DNA from: Bacteroidetes bacterium UBA1312
Lineage (GTDB): Bacteria > Bacteroidota > Bacteroidia > Chitinophagales > Chitinophagaceae
Direction: 5' to 3'
Assembly: GCA_002307135.1 (NCBI GenBank)
Contig: DBTQ01000027.1
Location: 124,001 to 188,000, forward strand
Length of the DNA stretch: 64,000 bases
The notes under the pieces were generated by a model, which was not told where the DNA came from, did no database searches, and saw only the letters and a program-made list of their open reading frames with translations. Each line of letters starts with the position of its first letter. The stretch's first letter is position 1. Shown piece by piece: positions 9,001 through 16,239 of the stretch. Position numbers and translations under genes: made by a program.

Positions 9001-11416
9001 CCGTAGTGCCCAGTATTTTACCGCTTAGGGTTGTCCATTTGTAGGTTGTGCCTGAGCAGGCATTGATGGTGGTCACCTTAGCGGTGAGTTGGTGTACACA
9101 AGGGCTGATAGTGGTGTCTTTTATTTTTACGGCATAGGGGATTTCTTTAAGGACTACATTATCCAAGACTACATAAGCATAGTTGTTAATGGGTTCTACA
9201 TAGTTGAGGACATTGAAGCGTCTATTGGAATAGTTGCTTCCTGATACTTTGATGTAGAGTACATTGGATGGGGTGTCGCTGCAATAGCCTAATGGTATGC
9301 TGAAGTGTGTCCAGTTCGGCGCATGGAGTATGGTGAGTATCGAATCGTAGCGTTGGTTCATTTTGGCATCTATGGCCATTGTTTTGATTAAATGGCTGCC
9401 ATCGGTAAAGCCGATGTAGATGGTATCAAATATAGTAGTCAGAAAGGAGGATATGGTGTCTGTTTTCGCTATGTCGAAGTCCAATTGGTAGTTATGGCAT
9501 TTGCGTACGCTGTCACCGAGGTTGAAGAGGTCGGGGAAGTACATGCCCTGATAGCGGTTACCCTGACCGAGATAAGCATCGGGATAGTGTTGTGTAAATC
9601 GATAACCCCATGTCCAAGGGAAGGAGGAAGAGGCTGCACCGAAGGCATGTTTTAACCTGCTGCTATTGTAGCATTCCACATAGCTGTTGCGGATGACCAC
9701 ATCATTGGAGTAAGGGTGGCAGTCTGAAAAGTGAGTGCCTTTTTTGATTCTTCCTGATATGCCCCATTCGGGGTTGTAAGCCGCATCATGGGCACTGTTG
9801 TTGACGTATTCTGCGGTATCTTTGAGTTTGACTTCTGTGCCTTCTTCAAAGTCGCCGTTGAGGACAAGGTTAGCTCCTGCGGCTACGCTGACGTTGTTGC
9901 CCTTGGCAACATCTATAGTATATAAAAGGAAAGCTCCTTTTTCTTTGCCGTCCGTGATATTTACACCGAGCTGGGCTCTCCCGTAGAAGTTGGGTCTTGG
10001 GGTGTAGGTGATGGTTATGTTACCATTGGATAGGGTAAGCAGGTTATGGTTGTTGCCGCCTTGTCCGCAACCCCTGAAGTTGACGAGGGATTCTGGGATA
10101 TATCGGATGGTATCGCCGTCTGCATCGTGCAGGCTGGTGTCTGCGCTTAGGTTGATGGTCAGGGTGCTACCTACATTATTGATTACGGTGAAATCACTTT
10201 TTACGGTATCGAAGTAAAAGTATTGGTCGTAGTAGCCGTTGTTGTAGTCTAATGAGTAGTTTTTGCTGCAATAGGGTCTGTGGTTATTCAGGTAGAATGC
10301 TGTGGGGCTACTGGCTGCAAAGGCACTAGTCGGGTTATAGGCATAGCCTATTACGTTGTGTCCCGTTTGCAATTCATTTTTACTGTAATAGCGAGTCATG
10401 AGTCCTTCTATAAAGTTTAGTCTAACGGCATGGAGTTGTATGTCGCCCATGCTGTATCTGCCTGAAAAGTAGTTGTTGAAGTAATGGTCGATTTCCAAAT
10501 GGGTGGAGTTATCGAGCATGGATCTGTTCGGGTTGGGGCTACCATCTGTCCAGATGTAATAGCCTGGGCCGCCTGATGGATGGACGTAGGATAGTGAGTA
10601 GACACCAAAGGGGTCGCCTACTCTTTGGGAAGTATCCCAACTGCTCAGGGCTGGTGTAGCACCTAGACTTAGATAGCCGATGCCATGACTGATTAAATGT
10701 AACCCGACCGTAAATAAATCATACTGGCAGGCATTTGCGCTGTCTAAACTGCTTTGGAAATTGACTGCGCTAACAGAGCGGTAGTACCAACCTGTTGAGC
10801 TGTGATAGAATACATCGGTGGAATAGTGTTCGTATTCAGGTGTCCGTATGGAATCGAAGTTAATGCGCAGGTCGGCATGGAAAGAGCCTGCTGCGGGGTC
10901 TGTGCCACTTTTTACATAGTCATAGACAAAGCCATTGACTACTGTTCCTGCTGATAGTGGTGTTTTGTAATAGGGTGCGCCCCAACCTAGTATTTGTTGG
11001 TCAATGGTATGGTAGCTGTGGGTATAGGAGCTGTCCACATGCAGGCGTATGGCACCGGCAGGTAACCCACTAAAGTCATAGACTGATTCTATATAGTTGA
11101 GTACGGCGCATATTGTGTTGCGGCGGGTGGCTCCGTACGTTCCATCGTTAAAGCCTCCGCCTGTGCTGTACGCAACATCATCGTAATAAATCGTCCACTT
11201 GCCGCAACTAAATATGCCACTGCTCGGATAGCCTGAGGGGATGGTGGTGGCACCTGTTGCTACACCGAGTTTGGCAAGGTAGCTGGAACTCAAACCACAT
11301 CTTGCGTGTGTGGTGTCTGTCTTGTTACTGAAACTGGTATCGGGGAATTGGGCTTGCGCTTGGTAATGGATTAATGCGAATAGCGCGATTAACCAAATGC
11401 ATATTTTTTTGTACAT
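6002..11416 (-). CDS. Giant secreted protein with degenerate metalloprotease-like region, beta-helix and T9SS tail
   Basis: The 1804-residue product has a signal peptide ending QAQA. Residues about 30-430 resemble secreted Bacteroidota metalloproteases, with context YDLFTVGLHLISHGIGYLSL where an HExxHxxG motif is expected; His240 and His244 are present but the Glu is Leu. Next come a cadherin/Ig-like domain (about 430-535), a jelly-roll domain opening NLVLNGDFEEG (about 540-800), a PKD-like domain, a long run of short beta-strand and Asn-rich turns typical of a right-handed parallel beta-helix (about 900-1500), and a type A sorting domain (last about 75 residues, LFPNPNEGSFVI). I infer a cell-surface or secreted binding protein rather than an active protease. 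By eye its GC content is higher than its surroundings. Confidence 0.85.
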   Translation of the reverse strand: MYKKICIWLIALFALIHYQAQAQFPDTSFSNKTDTTHARCGLSSSYLAKLGVATGATTIPSGYPSSGIFSCGKWTIYYDDVAYSTGGGFNDGTYGATRRNTICAVLNYIESVYDFSGLPAGAIRLHVDSSYTHSYHTIDQQILGWGAPYYKTPLSAGTVVNGFVYDYVKSGTDPAAGSFHADLRINFDSIRTPEYEHYSTDVFYHSSTGWYYRSVSAVNFQSSLDSANACQYDLFTVGLHLISHGIGYLSLGATPALSSWDTSQRVGDPFGVYSLSYVHPSGGPGYYIWTDGSPNPNRSMLDNSTHLEIDHYFNNYFSGRYSMGDIQLHAVRLNFIEGLMTRYYSKNELQTGHNVIGYAYNPTSAFAASSPTAFYLNNHRPYCSKNYSLDYNNGYYDQYFYFDTVKSDFTVINNVGSTLTINLSADTSLHDADGDTIRYIPESLVNFRGCGQGGNNHNLLTLSNGNITITYTPRPNFYGRAQLGVNITDGKEKGAFLLYTIDVAKGNNVSVAAGANLVLNGDFEEGTEVKLKDTAEYVNNSAHDAAYNPEWGISGRIKKGTHFSDCHPYSNDVVIRNSYVECYNSSRLKHAFGAASSSFPWTWGYRFTQHYPDAYLGQGNRYQGMYFPDLFNLGDSVRKCHNYQLDFDIAKTDTISSFLTTIFDTIYIGFTDGSHLIKTMAIDAKMNQRYDSILTILHAPNWTHFSIPLGYCSDTPSNVLYIKVSGSNYSNRRFNVLNYVEPINNYAYVVLDNVVLKEIPYAVKIKDTTISPCVHQLTAKVTTINACSGTTYKWTTLSGKILGTTASIYVTPSTTTKYIVSANNGCQTAYDTISITGSSCPCSVGAVFGDTVAFYNISGTITSLPAMSYYYVSANTTINANLTIQNANVLIAPNVTITVSPNVKLTLDSAHLFTCPTDTKMWKGIVLSAGTGTNQSAQIELKNNSMVEDAYTAITSNGAAAFTTGNIIKTNKAIFNRNRTAIDIENYTATSSVAYPFSIVRTVFTSRTFSSAAFPMYPILWPTADTLKHYNSGFTVATPPFLIETYSMGNCKDGDIPYTGIRLNNVGYTNSTGTIFSEILIGDTTLYQNYNLFDNTGDGIYANHANLTSVYNWFMRMSRAPIYAIAGALPLPSGTGIYAMIPPTSGYKNRLQVLRSVPLINSSVENRFYDCRVGVSSNAYWRTNCIGNYFQTSNVSAYNSLTTAYGANITSPYFDSVNVNFNKMYNVANGVTVTLTNTSNIPGYFHGAISVASNYIKDLIPPPVVYDNRRYVRQGITVSNTVPSYVKGSYKGNILVKINAMDSVYNGIYLNGLFTSPATADINTIIMKDVVSSTGAAQFGIKVTNCTNAAITTNTIGSSSLKSTADKINGVYAAFNTNLKVCSNQTYNIGRSVNFDMITGQVGTRWILDSMYNGTKGMNLGSDIGVQATMTDYTGIRPRPYVAATGNKWSGFSSGYQTFVTGPVTTATGSILYVRNIPSGPAIELPLNNFAVPFANRYIYMSAIFPAQTVANCDGGKYNDRFTGVSTGTGTIKTLGMLIIADSLGYDATYRPNQWMNQLSLYQLGLSDSSLSDSFAIFNRFMLHAAPSRFGWITDMQSALASGDVITATALLGAAPPAMGRDVVDSEVVITDYSDADYVVANYSNYFNLYINYLNGTMSSGDSSSLNALTLLCPATNGAVVYQARSLYDLITGQTVGYDDDSCNITDSSRLYRIAKGLNDTKAQNYSLFPNPNEGSFVIHQAVADNKAITLKVYNAIGALVYQTNANFTNGSIQVNLGQKASGLYLVCIGDSKERTTCLRFIIK

Positions 11417-11630
11417 AATTTGGAGTGAGTTTTAACTGATAAATAATTGTGTTGTGTCAGGATAAAGTTTGGCCTTTGTTGGTGTAGTTGATTGTGCCAA
11501 AAGATATTGTGGGGGCTAAGCTACGGTGCGGTACAGGGTTAAGCGTAGGGTGTTTATTGATGTAAATCTAATATCCATTTAGGAAAATGTCAATAGGCAA
11601 AACAATAAGTTCATTTACACCTGGGCTACA

Positions 11631-11936
11631 TTAGTGTTGTTTAATCCTTTTTTGTTCCAGTACTTGGATGATGTCTATGAGGTCTTTGATTAATGCCTGC
11701 TCCAACGTTTCAGGGGTATCACATGTCCATTGTTTGTTTGAGGTCAAATAATGGAAACTGTAACCTTGTTTTTTGTTGTTGCGGGTTTCTACATTGACAT
11801 GATAAACTCCTTGTTGCTTGTCTTCTTCTGCTGTGTAGTAGAAGTCGCACAAAAAGTACGTGTTCGATGATTCTACATAAATGCTTTTGAATGCTTTAAT
11901 ATGGGCTCGGTTGGTGTATAGCGTACTGTCCGTCAT
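11631..11936 (-). CDS. Hypothetical protein, 101 residues
   Basis: The frame opens with ATG at 11936 and encodes a soluble alpha/beta-looking protein without signal peptide or membrane segment. I do not recognise its family. Two aromatic-rich strands (SNTYFLCDFYYT, GYSFHYLTS) and a C-terminal helix (EQALIKDLIDIIQVLEQKR) make it look genuinely coding. It lies alone, more than 200 nt upstream of the giant secreted gene on the same strand and left of the palindrome-rich accessory DNA. Confidence 0.5.
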   Translation of the reverse strand: MTDSTLYTNRAHIKAFKSIYVESSNTYFLCDFYYTAEEDKQQGVYHVNVETRNNKKQGYSFHYLTSNKQWTCDTPETLEQALIKDLIDIIQVLEQKRIKQH

Positions 11937-12039
11937 GGGGTTATGGCATTGTGCTTAATGTAGCATGTGGAATTAATGCGGTAAATGTCAAATCTGAACG
12001 GATGGTTCAGCGGATAGGTACTAAGGTGGGATGAGTTTC

Positions 12040-12248
12040 ATATACGTTGGTTTTATTCGTGAATAATACCCAACTACTCTTAAATTCAAAAGTAGCGTGG
12101 GGTTCGCTTGTTACTTGCAAATTCAAGGTGTTCGAAGACCTACGAGAACAAGTAAGGCAAACACCCACACTACTTAGTGCGGGTGTTATGCTTTTATACT
12201 TGCTGCTCTCTTATTTTTCGAACGTTTTGAATTTACAGCGACGTATAT
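12040..12248. repeat. Large imperfect palindrome with terminal inverted repeats
   Basis: The stretch is bounded by ATATACGT (12040-12047) and ACGTATAT (12241-12248). Inside, AAATTCAAGGTGTTCGAA (12120-12137) faces TTCGAACGTTTTGAATTT (12217-12234) with 3 mismatches. At the centre AACACCCACACTA faces TAGTGCGGGTGTT across 2 nt with one mismatch. Read as one strand it folds into a long interrupted hairpin. No convincing gene lies within it. It could be a MITE-like repeat, a single-strand recombination site, or part of a replication region. Confidence 0.55.
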
Positions 12249-12445
12249 AGCGTAACACTATAATATTTTATCTATTTTTCTTTTTCTAGTCTTCTATTTG
12301 TGCTTAATATTTTGCTGCTAATGTACAGCTTTTGTGCTATTCATTATTGGCTGTTGTTGTTTTTCTGTTTATCGATTTTTGTGTTTAATTATCATCAATA
12401 CTTCAAAATGGGTGCAAACATAGTTATTCAAAGAACAGCGATCAA

Positions 12446-12482
12446 GAGTGAAAACACCCTTTTTTAAAGCGTGTTTTCACTC
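12446..12482. repeat. Perfect 12-bp inverted repeat
   Basis: GAGTGAAAACAC and its exact complement flank a 13-nt loop containing six T. The site lies in the non-coding stretch left of the element's replication-like genes. The function is unknown. Confidence 0.5.
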
Positions 12483-12690
12483 AATCTCATTCGCTCTTTA
12501 GCCTACCAAACAAACAGCGATTACAACAACTTGGCTCAAACATAATGCACCCAAAAACAAAAAAGCGGGGAAATTTCCACGTTTTTAAAAAACAGTTGAT
12601 TCAATTATATTTTTTGATTTGTTGTATATTGAAGTGGTATTAATTGGATTACTGGATTATTGTAGAGAGTCCTCCAGTAATTTGTAATGA

Positions 12691-12732
12691 ATGGATAAGT
12701 CGAGCGTAGGAGTACTGCTCGGCTTATTTTTT
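12691..12732 (+). terminator. Probable intrinsic terminator, plus strand
   Basis: A 9-bp stem, AAGTCGAGC against GCTCGGCTT with one G-T pair, is followed by ATTTTTTT on the plus strand. No annotated plus-strand gene ends just before it, so it may terminate an unannotated small RNA. Confidence 0.45.
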
Positions 12733-12819
12733 TGTTTATATCACTTTTGTTCGCTTTTCTTGGATTCGTGTATTATCATTGTTTCCAACACATTTCGTCT
12801 ATGTGCTTTTTTAGTTCCA

Positions 12820-12860
12820 TAATGCCGAGTAAATAAATTGCTCGGCATTATTATTTTGAT
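12820..12860 (+). terminator. Stem-loop with T-rich tail
   Basis: TAATGCCGAG and its exact complement (10 bp) flank an 11-nt loop. T-rich sequence follows on the plus strand. The same CTCGGC arm occurs in the hairpin about 130 nt to the left. It lies just past the stop of the left-running gene at 12870, so it could also end that transcript, although no T-run follows on the minus strand. Confidence 0.35.
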
Positions 12861-12869
12861 ATACTTGGG

Positions 12870-13763
12870 TCAATAGTCAATGTCTGTAAATATCTGTTGA
12901 ATGGCTGTTGTCCATAATAAATCAAAGAATTTGAAGTAAATAATCCTACGTGTTTGCGCTACAAGCAAGCGGTGTTCTTTGATCGGGATTAATCCACTTG
13001 TTTGTATCTGTTTGTACAATTGTTCCCGTTCTTTGTTTTGTACGGTTGAGGGCAGTTGTTCCTTTGCCCTGTATTGCATCGCAAGGTTGTAATTGCGGTT
13101 CCAACTTGCTTTGGAACTTAATTGGATCAATAGCTTTTTGCGTAGAAATATATATTTGGGTTGGATATTGAAAATAAAACGATCATTGGCTGCTTTATGT
13201 TTTTCATAGTCTTCCTGTATCATAGCTTTGAGCAATTCTTCAGTTAGCAAAGGTTTTTCGTTCATTGCTTTGGGATAAAGCAATGAACGGATTGGGACTT
13301 GGGAGCGTGATAGGAACTCCTTCTTGAATTTCAAATAAGCCAGTAGCACATCGCCAATAAATTCAGCATTGAGTTCCCGATTAAAGTGTCGATAGATGGT
13401 TGGGTATTCGCCAAAGTTATTGAGGTAAAACGCATGTCTGATTTCATTGATGGTAAAGTTTTTTATTTTGGGGTGTGTGGTTAAAAATTGCCTTAACACA
13501 TCAATTTGTATTTTGAGTTCATAGTCGCTGTACATCAGTGCTCCCGTGAATATTTTTACTTCTGAAAGCACATCTACCAATTGATTGTATTGCTCAAGCT
13601 CACTCAAGTTTTTGAGCATAGGGGCATTGAATTGGTTGCGCAATACCTGTAACTCATTTTCGTTTAAGAGCTTGCATGTCAGCAATCGTTCCGCCCCTGC
13701 TTCGATAAGTTGGAGCAGGGTAGGTTGTTCCGTAGCGTTGGGCAGAATAGGGCTGGGTTTCAT
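12870..13763 (-). CDS. Hypothetical protein of the element, 297 residues
   Basis: The protein is soluble, helical and rich in Lys, Leu and Gln, with no signal peptide; I do not recognise a family. Its start at 13763 overlaps the end of the upstream initiator-like gene by 110 nt in another frame. The overlapped N-terminus (LLQLIEAGAERLLTCKLLNE) still looks like a real helix, so I keep the long form; starting at Met49 (13619) would remove the overlap. The position directly after a replication-initiator-like gene suggests a role in element maintenance, which is inference only. Confidence 0.55.
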   Translation of the reverse strand: MKPSPILPNATEQPTLLQLIEAGAERLLTCKLLNENELQVLRNQFNAPMLKNLSELEQYNQLVDVLSEVKIFTGALMYSDYELKIQIDVLRQFLTTHPKIKNFTINEIRHAFYLNNFGEYPTIYRHFNRELNAEFIGDVLLAYLKFKKEFLSRSQVPIRSLLYPKAMNEKPLLTEELLKAMIQEDYEKHKAANDRFIFNIQPKYIFLRKKLLIQLSSKASWNRNYNLAMQYRAKEQLPSTVQNKEREQLYKQIQTSGLIPIKEHRLLVAQTRRIIYFKFFDLLWTTAIQQIFTDIDY

Positions 13764-14664
13764 GGTTCAAAATGGTGTCAAATTGTTGTTCGAGATTGGA
13801 GAGCAGGAAGTGTCTGCTTAGCCAAATGTCTGCATGTGCTTTGGCAAGGAAGGTGTTGAAGGTTTGGCTAGCATCGGCTTCCGTCCATTCAGGGTAAATC
13901 AATATCAATCTTTGTTCCAAAGCGAGCAGGATGCGGTTAAGGCTTGCGCCCTGTATCGCGGAAAATGTGGGTTTGAATTTATAGTTTCGTTCGTAGAAGT
14001 TAAACCAAATTTCGACAAGGGCACTCCTGTGTGAGACGGTTTTCTTTTTCGGGTTTGTAGGATTGATGGGGTTGGTTTGAAATTGGGATTGATGAGGTTG
14101 GTTTTCGCTTTGGTCGAAATGTGTCGTATCGCTTTCTTCTTTCTTTTTTTGGGCGGAACCTTTTTTTCTTTCTTCCCTTCCTTCCTTTTCTAAACTGAAA
14201 TTTTCTGCTGCTCCTTTTTCGGCGTTTTTAGCGAATGATTTTTCTTCATTCGGTAAAAAGAAGAGCATTTTATTTAGTTTATGTTTCTGTTTATGTTTAA
14301 AGGGGCTTAAATTTGTATTGTAAATACCTTCACTAATATTGTCATAAACACCTTCACTAATACTTTCATTTGCACCCTTCTTGTGGGGGTATTTAATAGC
14401 ATAACTTACAAATCCACTTCTCCCAATTTCTGCTTTAAATTCGATTAATCCTCGCTCCATTAAAATCTTTCTTGCTCGTGAAAACGAGGATTGTGACATA
14501 CATAGTTTGGAACAAAAACGTCCATTGGTTTCGTTAAAGGGATTTTTCCACCTTAGCATATTGCAATTATCCAATATGCCAAAATAGACTGCGGTTTGGT
14601 TAGGGGTAAATGAATCTTCTTTATTCAGATTCCAAAAATGGTTGATAAGTGCTATGTAATTCAT
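13654..14664 (-). CDS. Replication-initiator-like protein with N-terminal winged helix
   Basis: Residues 1-100 look like the winged-helix start of phage and mobile-element replication proteins (DnaD/DnaT/O-type): ALINHFWNLNKEDSFTPNQT, then YFGILDNCNMLRWKNPF, and a recognition-like helix CMSQSSFSRARKILMERGLI. A low-complexity Lys/Glu/Gln linker of about 100 residues follows. The C-terminal part (about 215-330) is helical and ends RGGTIADMQALKRK, similar in style to the tails of replisome organisers. I infer a role in loading the replicative helicase at the element's origin. It overlaps the next gene by 110 nt. Confidence 0.65.
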   Translation of the reverse strand: MNYIALINHFWNLNKEDSFTPNQTAVYFGILDNCNMLRWKNPFNETNGRFCSKLCMSQSSFSRARKILMERGLIEFKAEIGRSGFVSYAIKYPHKKGANESISEGVYDNISEGIYNTNLSPFKHKQKHKLNKMLFFLPNEEKSFAKNAEKGAAENFSLEKEGREERKKGSAQKKKEESDTTHFDQSENQPHQSQFQTNPINPTNPKKKTVSHRSALVEIWFNFYERNYKFKPTFSAIQGASLNRILLALEQRLILIYPEWTEADASQTFNTFLAKAHADIWLSRHFLLSNLEQQFDTILNHETQPYSAQRYGTTYPAPTYRSRGGTIADMQALKRK

Positions 14665-14801
14665 ATTTTTAAAATTTGTTAGTAATTGGTAAATAGATAC
14701 TGTTATGCTTTTGGTATATCAGGCATAAGCATACCATACTCCTATGCTCAATCGTAGTATCCAAATGGATCTATCAACGTTCTGATAGGACGTGTAGAGT
14801 A

Positions 14802-14827
14802 AGGGATAACCAGTTAAGGTTATCCCT
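14802..14827. repeat. Perfect 10-bp stem-loop
   Basis: AGGGATAACC and its exact complement flank a 6-nt loop in the gap between the 120-residue gene and the initiator-like gene. No T-run follows on either strand, so it may be a regulatory hairpin rather than a terminator. Confidence 0.4.
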
Positions 14828-14852
14828 GCCTGAAATAGCTATTGCTCTTTGG

Positions 14853-15215
14853 TTATGCGGCTGATTGATAACAATCAATTGCTTGTTGTAATGATGCACA
14901 AAACAAGGCGTTAGTCTTATCGTCTATAAATTTGCCCTGTTCTGATAATAATTGAATACTTGTTAGTAATTGTTGGATAAGGCAGATATGCAGTATTGTT
15001 TGCTTGTTCTGGCTAGGGTCTAGCGGATTGACGAGCATATTGGGCAGGTACATTACTTTTAGCGATGCCACTGCATTGGAAAAGGTATAAGCAGCCCTCA
15101 AATGCTGGATTTGCAGTTCTGGGTTAAAGGCGGTAAGTGAAGCGTCTTCTAATGCTAGTTGTTGAAATTCGGTCAAAAGGTCTAATACGTCTTTAATTTC
15201 GGTCGGAAAGTTCAT
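14853..15215 (-). CDS. Hypothetical protein of the element, 120 residues
   Basis: This helical soluble protein (for example DVLDLLTEFQQLALEDA and LLTSIQLLSEQGKFI) has no recognised family. It lies in a left-running series behind the XRE-controlled promoter, between the small early genes and the initiator-like gene. That arrangement is typical for accessory proteins of phages and plasmids. No catalytic motif is visible. Confidence 0.5.
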   Translation of the reverse strand: MNFPTEIKDVLDLLTEFQQLALEDASLTAFNPELQIQHLRAAYTFSNAVASLKVMYLPNMLVNPLDPSQNKQTILHICLIQQLLTSIQLLSEQGKFIDDKTNALFCASLQQAIDCYQSAA

Positions 15216-15295
15216 CTAAAATCATGGGTTTATGAGGGCTGATTCTATTTTCATATAGGGTTATCAACCGTCTGGTAAGCAATATAACAGGGTAT

Positions 15296-15514
15296 TTAAA
15301 ATTCACTTTTAGGTTTTTTCAACATCTTGGATTGAACCATGTTACGTAACCTTAAACGTTCTTCACTCGATAATAATTGTTTCTTTTTTGCTATTCCATT
15401 TGGATTGACTACCACGCCGTCCAATTGGGTTCCTACTTCGTAGCACATTTGTACAACAGCCTCCGCTTGAAGGCCTAACATTTCGATTTGTTCTTTTAAG
15501 CTTTTAGGGTTCAT
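15296..15514 (-). CDS. Small early protein of the element, 72 residues
   Basis: The ATG at 15514 overlaps the preceding stop as ATGA (15511-15514), which decides this start over the ATG three codons upstream. The product has a helical N-terminal half (SLKEQIEMLGLQAEAVVQMC) and a basic C-terminal half (LLSSEERLRLRNMVQSKMLK). I do not recognise it. Coupled translation with the 84-residue protein implies related roles early after derepression. Confidence 0.5.
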   Translation of the reverse strand: MNPKSLKEQIEMLGLQAEAVVQMCYEVGTQLDGVVVNPNGIAKKKQLLSSEERLRLRNMVQSKMLKKPKSEF

Positions 15515-15765
15515 GAATAACAATTTGGTTTTAGGAGTTCAACTCTTCCACCATTTGTTCCTTTTTTTTGATAAAAAGTTTTCATTACTTTCGCTAAGCT
15601 CAGGGCAGCGACTTTTGTAACTTTTAAACTGCGGATAATGTTCGATAGTGGATAAGTGCTTAATGCAGCTATTCTGGAATAATCACCATCAACATATAAG
15701 CTGTCATATCTTTTTAGCGTTTGTTCATCAATTTTAACGAGTACATCCTTTTCGTTTTTCTTCAT
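15511..15765 (-). CDS. Small early protein, possible HTH regulator, 84 residues
   Basis: This is the first gene behind the promoter at 15797-15828. Its middle part (DYSRIAALSTYPLSNIIRSL followed by KVTKVAALSLAKVMKTFYQK) could form helix-turn-helix-like packing, and its position opposite an XRE repressor is that of a Cro-like or excisionase-like protein. No family was recognised, so DNA binding is inference. Confidence 0.5.
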   Translation of the reverse strand: MKKNEKDVLVKIDEQTLKRYDSLYVDGDYSRIAALSTYPLSNIIRSLKVTKVAALSLAKVMKTFYQKKGTNGGRVELLKPNCYS

Positions 15766-15790
15766 GGGGAATAATTTATTTGTTTTATAT

Positions 15791-15828
15791 GCTTTGCAAT
15801 ATTAGTTTTGTTTTGCAAAGCGCAAAAA
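15791..15828 (-). promoter_or_regulatory. Early promoter overlaid by candidate XRE operator
   Basis: On the minus strand a -33 element TTTTTG (15823-15828) is separated by 18 nt from a -7 element TAATATTG (15797-15804), a good Bacteroidota promoter pointing at the 84-residue gene. Over it lies a perfect 9-bp inverted repeat, GCTTTGCAA (15791-15799) and TTGCAAAGC (15813-15821), spaced by 13 nt, and an overlapping TTTTGC/GCAAAA dyad. The divergent XRE gene starts 58 nt away, so this is the likely repression site. Confidence 0.6.
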
Positions 15829-15885
15829 TGAAATAAAGTTTTCAAAAAAGCAAAATAAATAAAATTTATTTCCAAATTAATAAAT

Positions 15886-16239
15886 ATGCCAAAAAGCTTG
15901 GTTGCCAAAAAAATACAAGAAATCCGCATCCATAAAGGGTTGAACAAATCTCAAATGGCTAAAGCGATTGGTGTTTCTAGTCAATTGTATGGCAAGTATG
16001 AAGAGGGCGACATTCTCCCGAAGATTGATTTTTATCTGAAATTTGAAAAAAAGTTTGACATTAATTTGTTGAGCGATGACAAACTTAATTTAAGGCGTTG
16101 CGAGCAATGCGTGGAAAAAGAAAGAACTATTTTCGCACTCCAGTTGGCTATTGATGCCATGCAAATTAATATGCAGTTACTCCTTGAAAAGAATAAAACA
16201 ATAGCTAACAAAAATAGTTCAATGCAATCGGGTTTATAG
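15886..16239 (+). CDS. XRE-family transcriptional repressor
   Basis: The 117-residue protein starts with a classic HTH_3 domain (residues about 6-60): IQEIRIHKGLNKSQMAKAIG, then SSQLYGKYEEGD, then FEKKFDINLL. A coiled C-terminal tail (about 75-105) may serve for oligomerisation. It is divergent from the early genes and faces an operator-like dyad over their promoter. Together these look like the lysogeny-style switch of an integrated element. No LexA/CI-type peptidase domain is present, so induction probably uses another signal or anti-repressor. Confidence 0.85.
   Translation: MPKSLVAKKIQEIRIHKGLNKSQMAKAIGVSSQLYGKYEEGDILPKIDFYLKFEKKFDINLLSDDKLNLRRCEQCVEKERTIFALQLAIDAMQINMQLLLEKNKTIANKNSSMQSGL

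Larger units (their letters stand above)
12249..12869. other. Non-coding stretch rich in stem-loops
   Basis: About 620 nt without a supportable gene lies 3' of the left-running replication-like genes. It holds at least four dyads: a 12-bp perfect stem (12446-12457 with 12471-12482), an 8-bp stem ATTACTGG/CCAGTAAT near 12652-12680, a stem followed by seven T (about 12691-12732), and a 10-bp perfect stem (12820-12829 with 12841-12850). The last two share a CTCGGC arm and are followed by T-rich sequence on the plus strand, as in intrinsic terminators. A plus-strand small RNA or an origin region are both possible. Confidence 0.45.

Noticed and set aside
12047..12250. 67-codon plus-strand frame
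   Set aside because: It lies wholly inside the large palindrome, whose arms explain its sequence. No domain or start context supports it.
15762..15947. 61-codon minus-strand frame opposite the XRE start
   Set aside because: It covers the promoter/operator region and the opposite strand of the XRE gene, and its product is a hydrophobic low-complexity translation.
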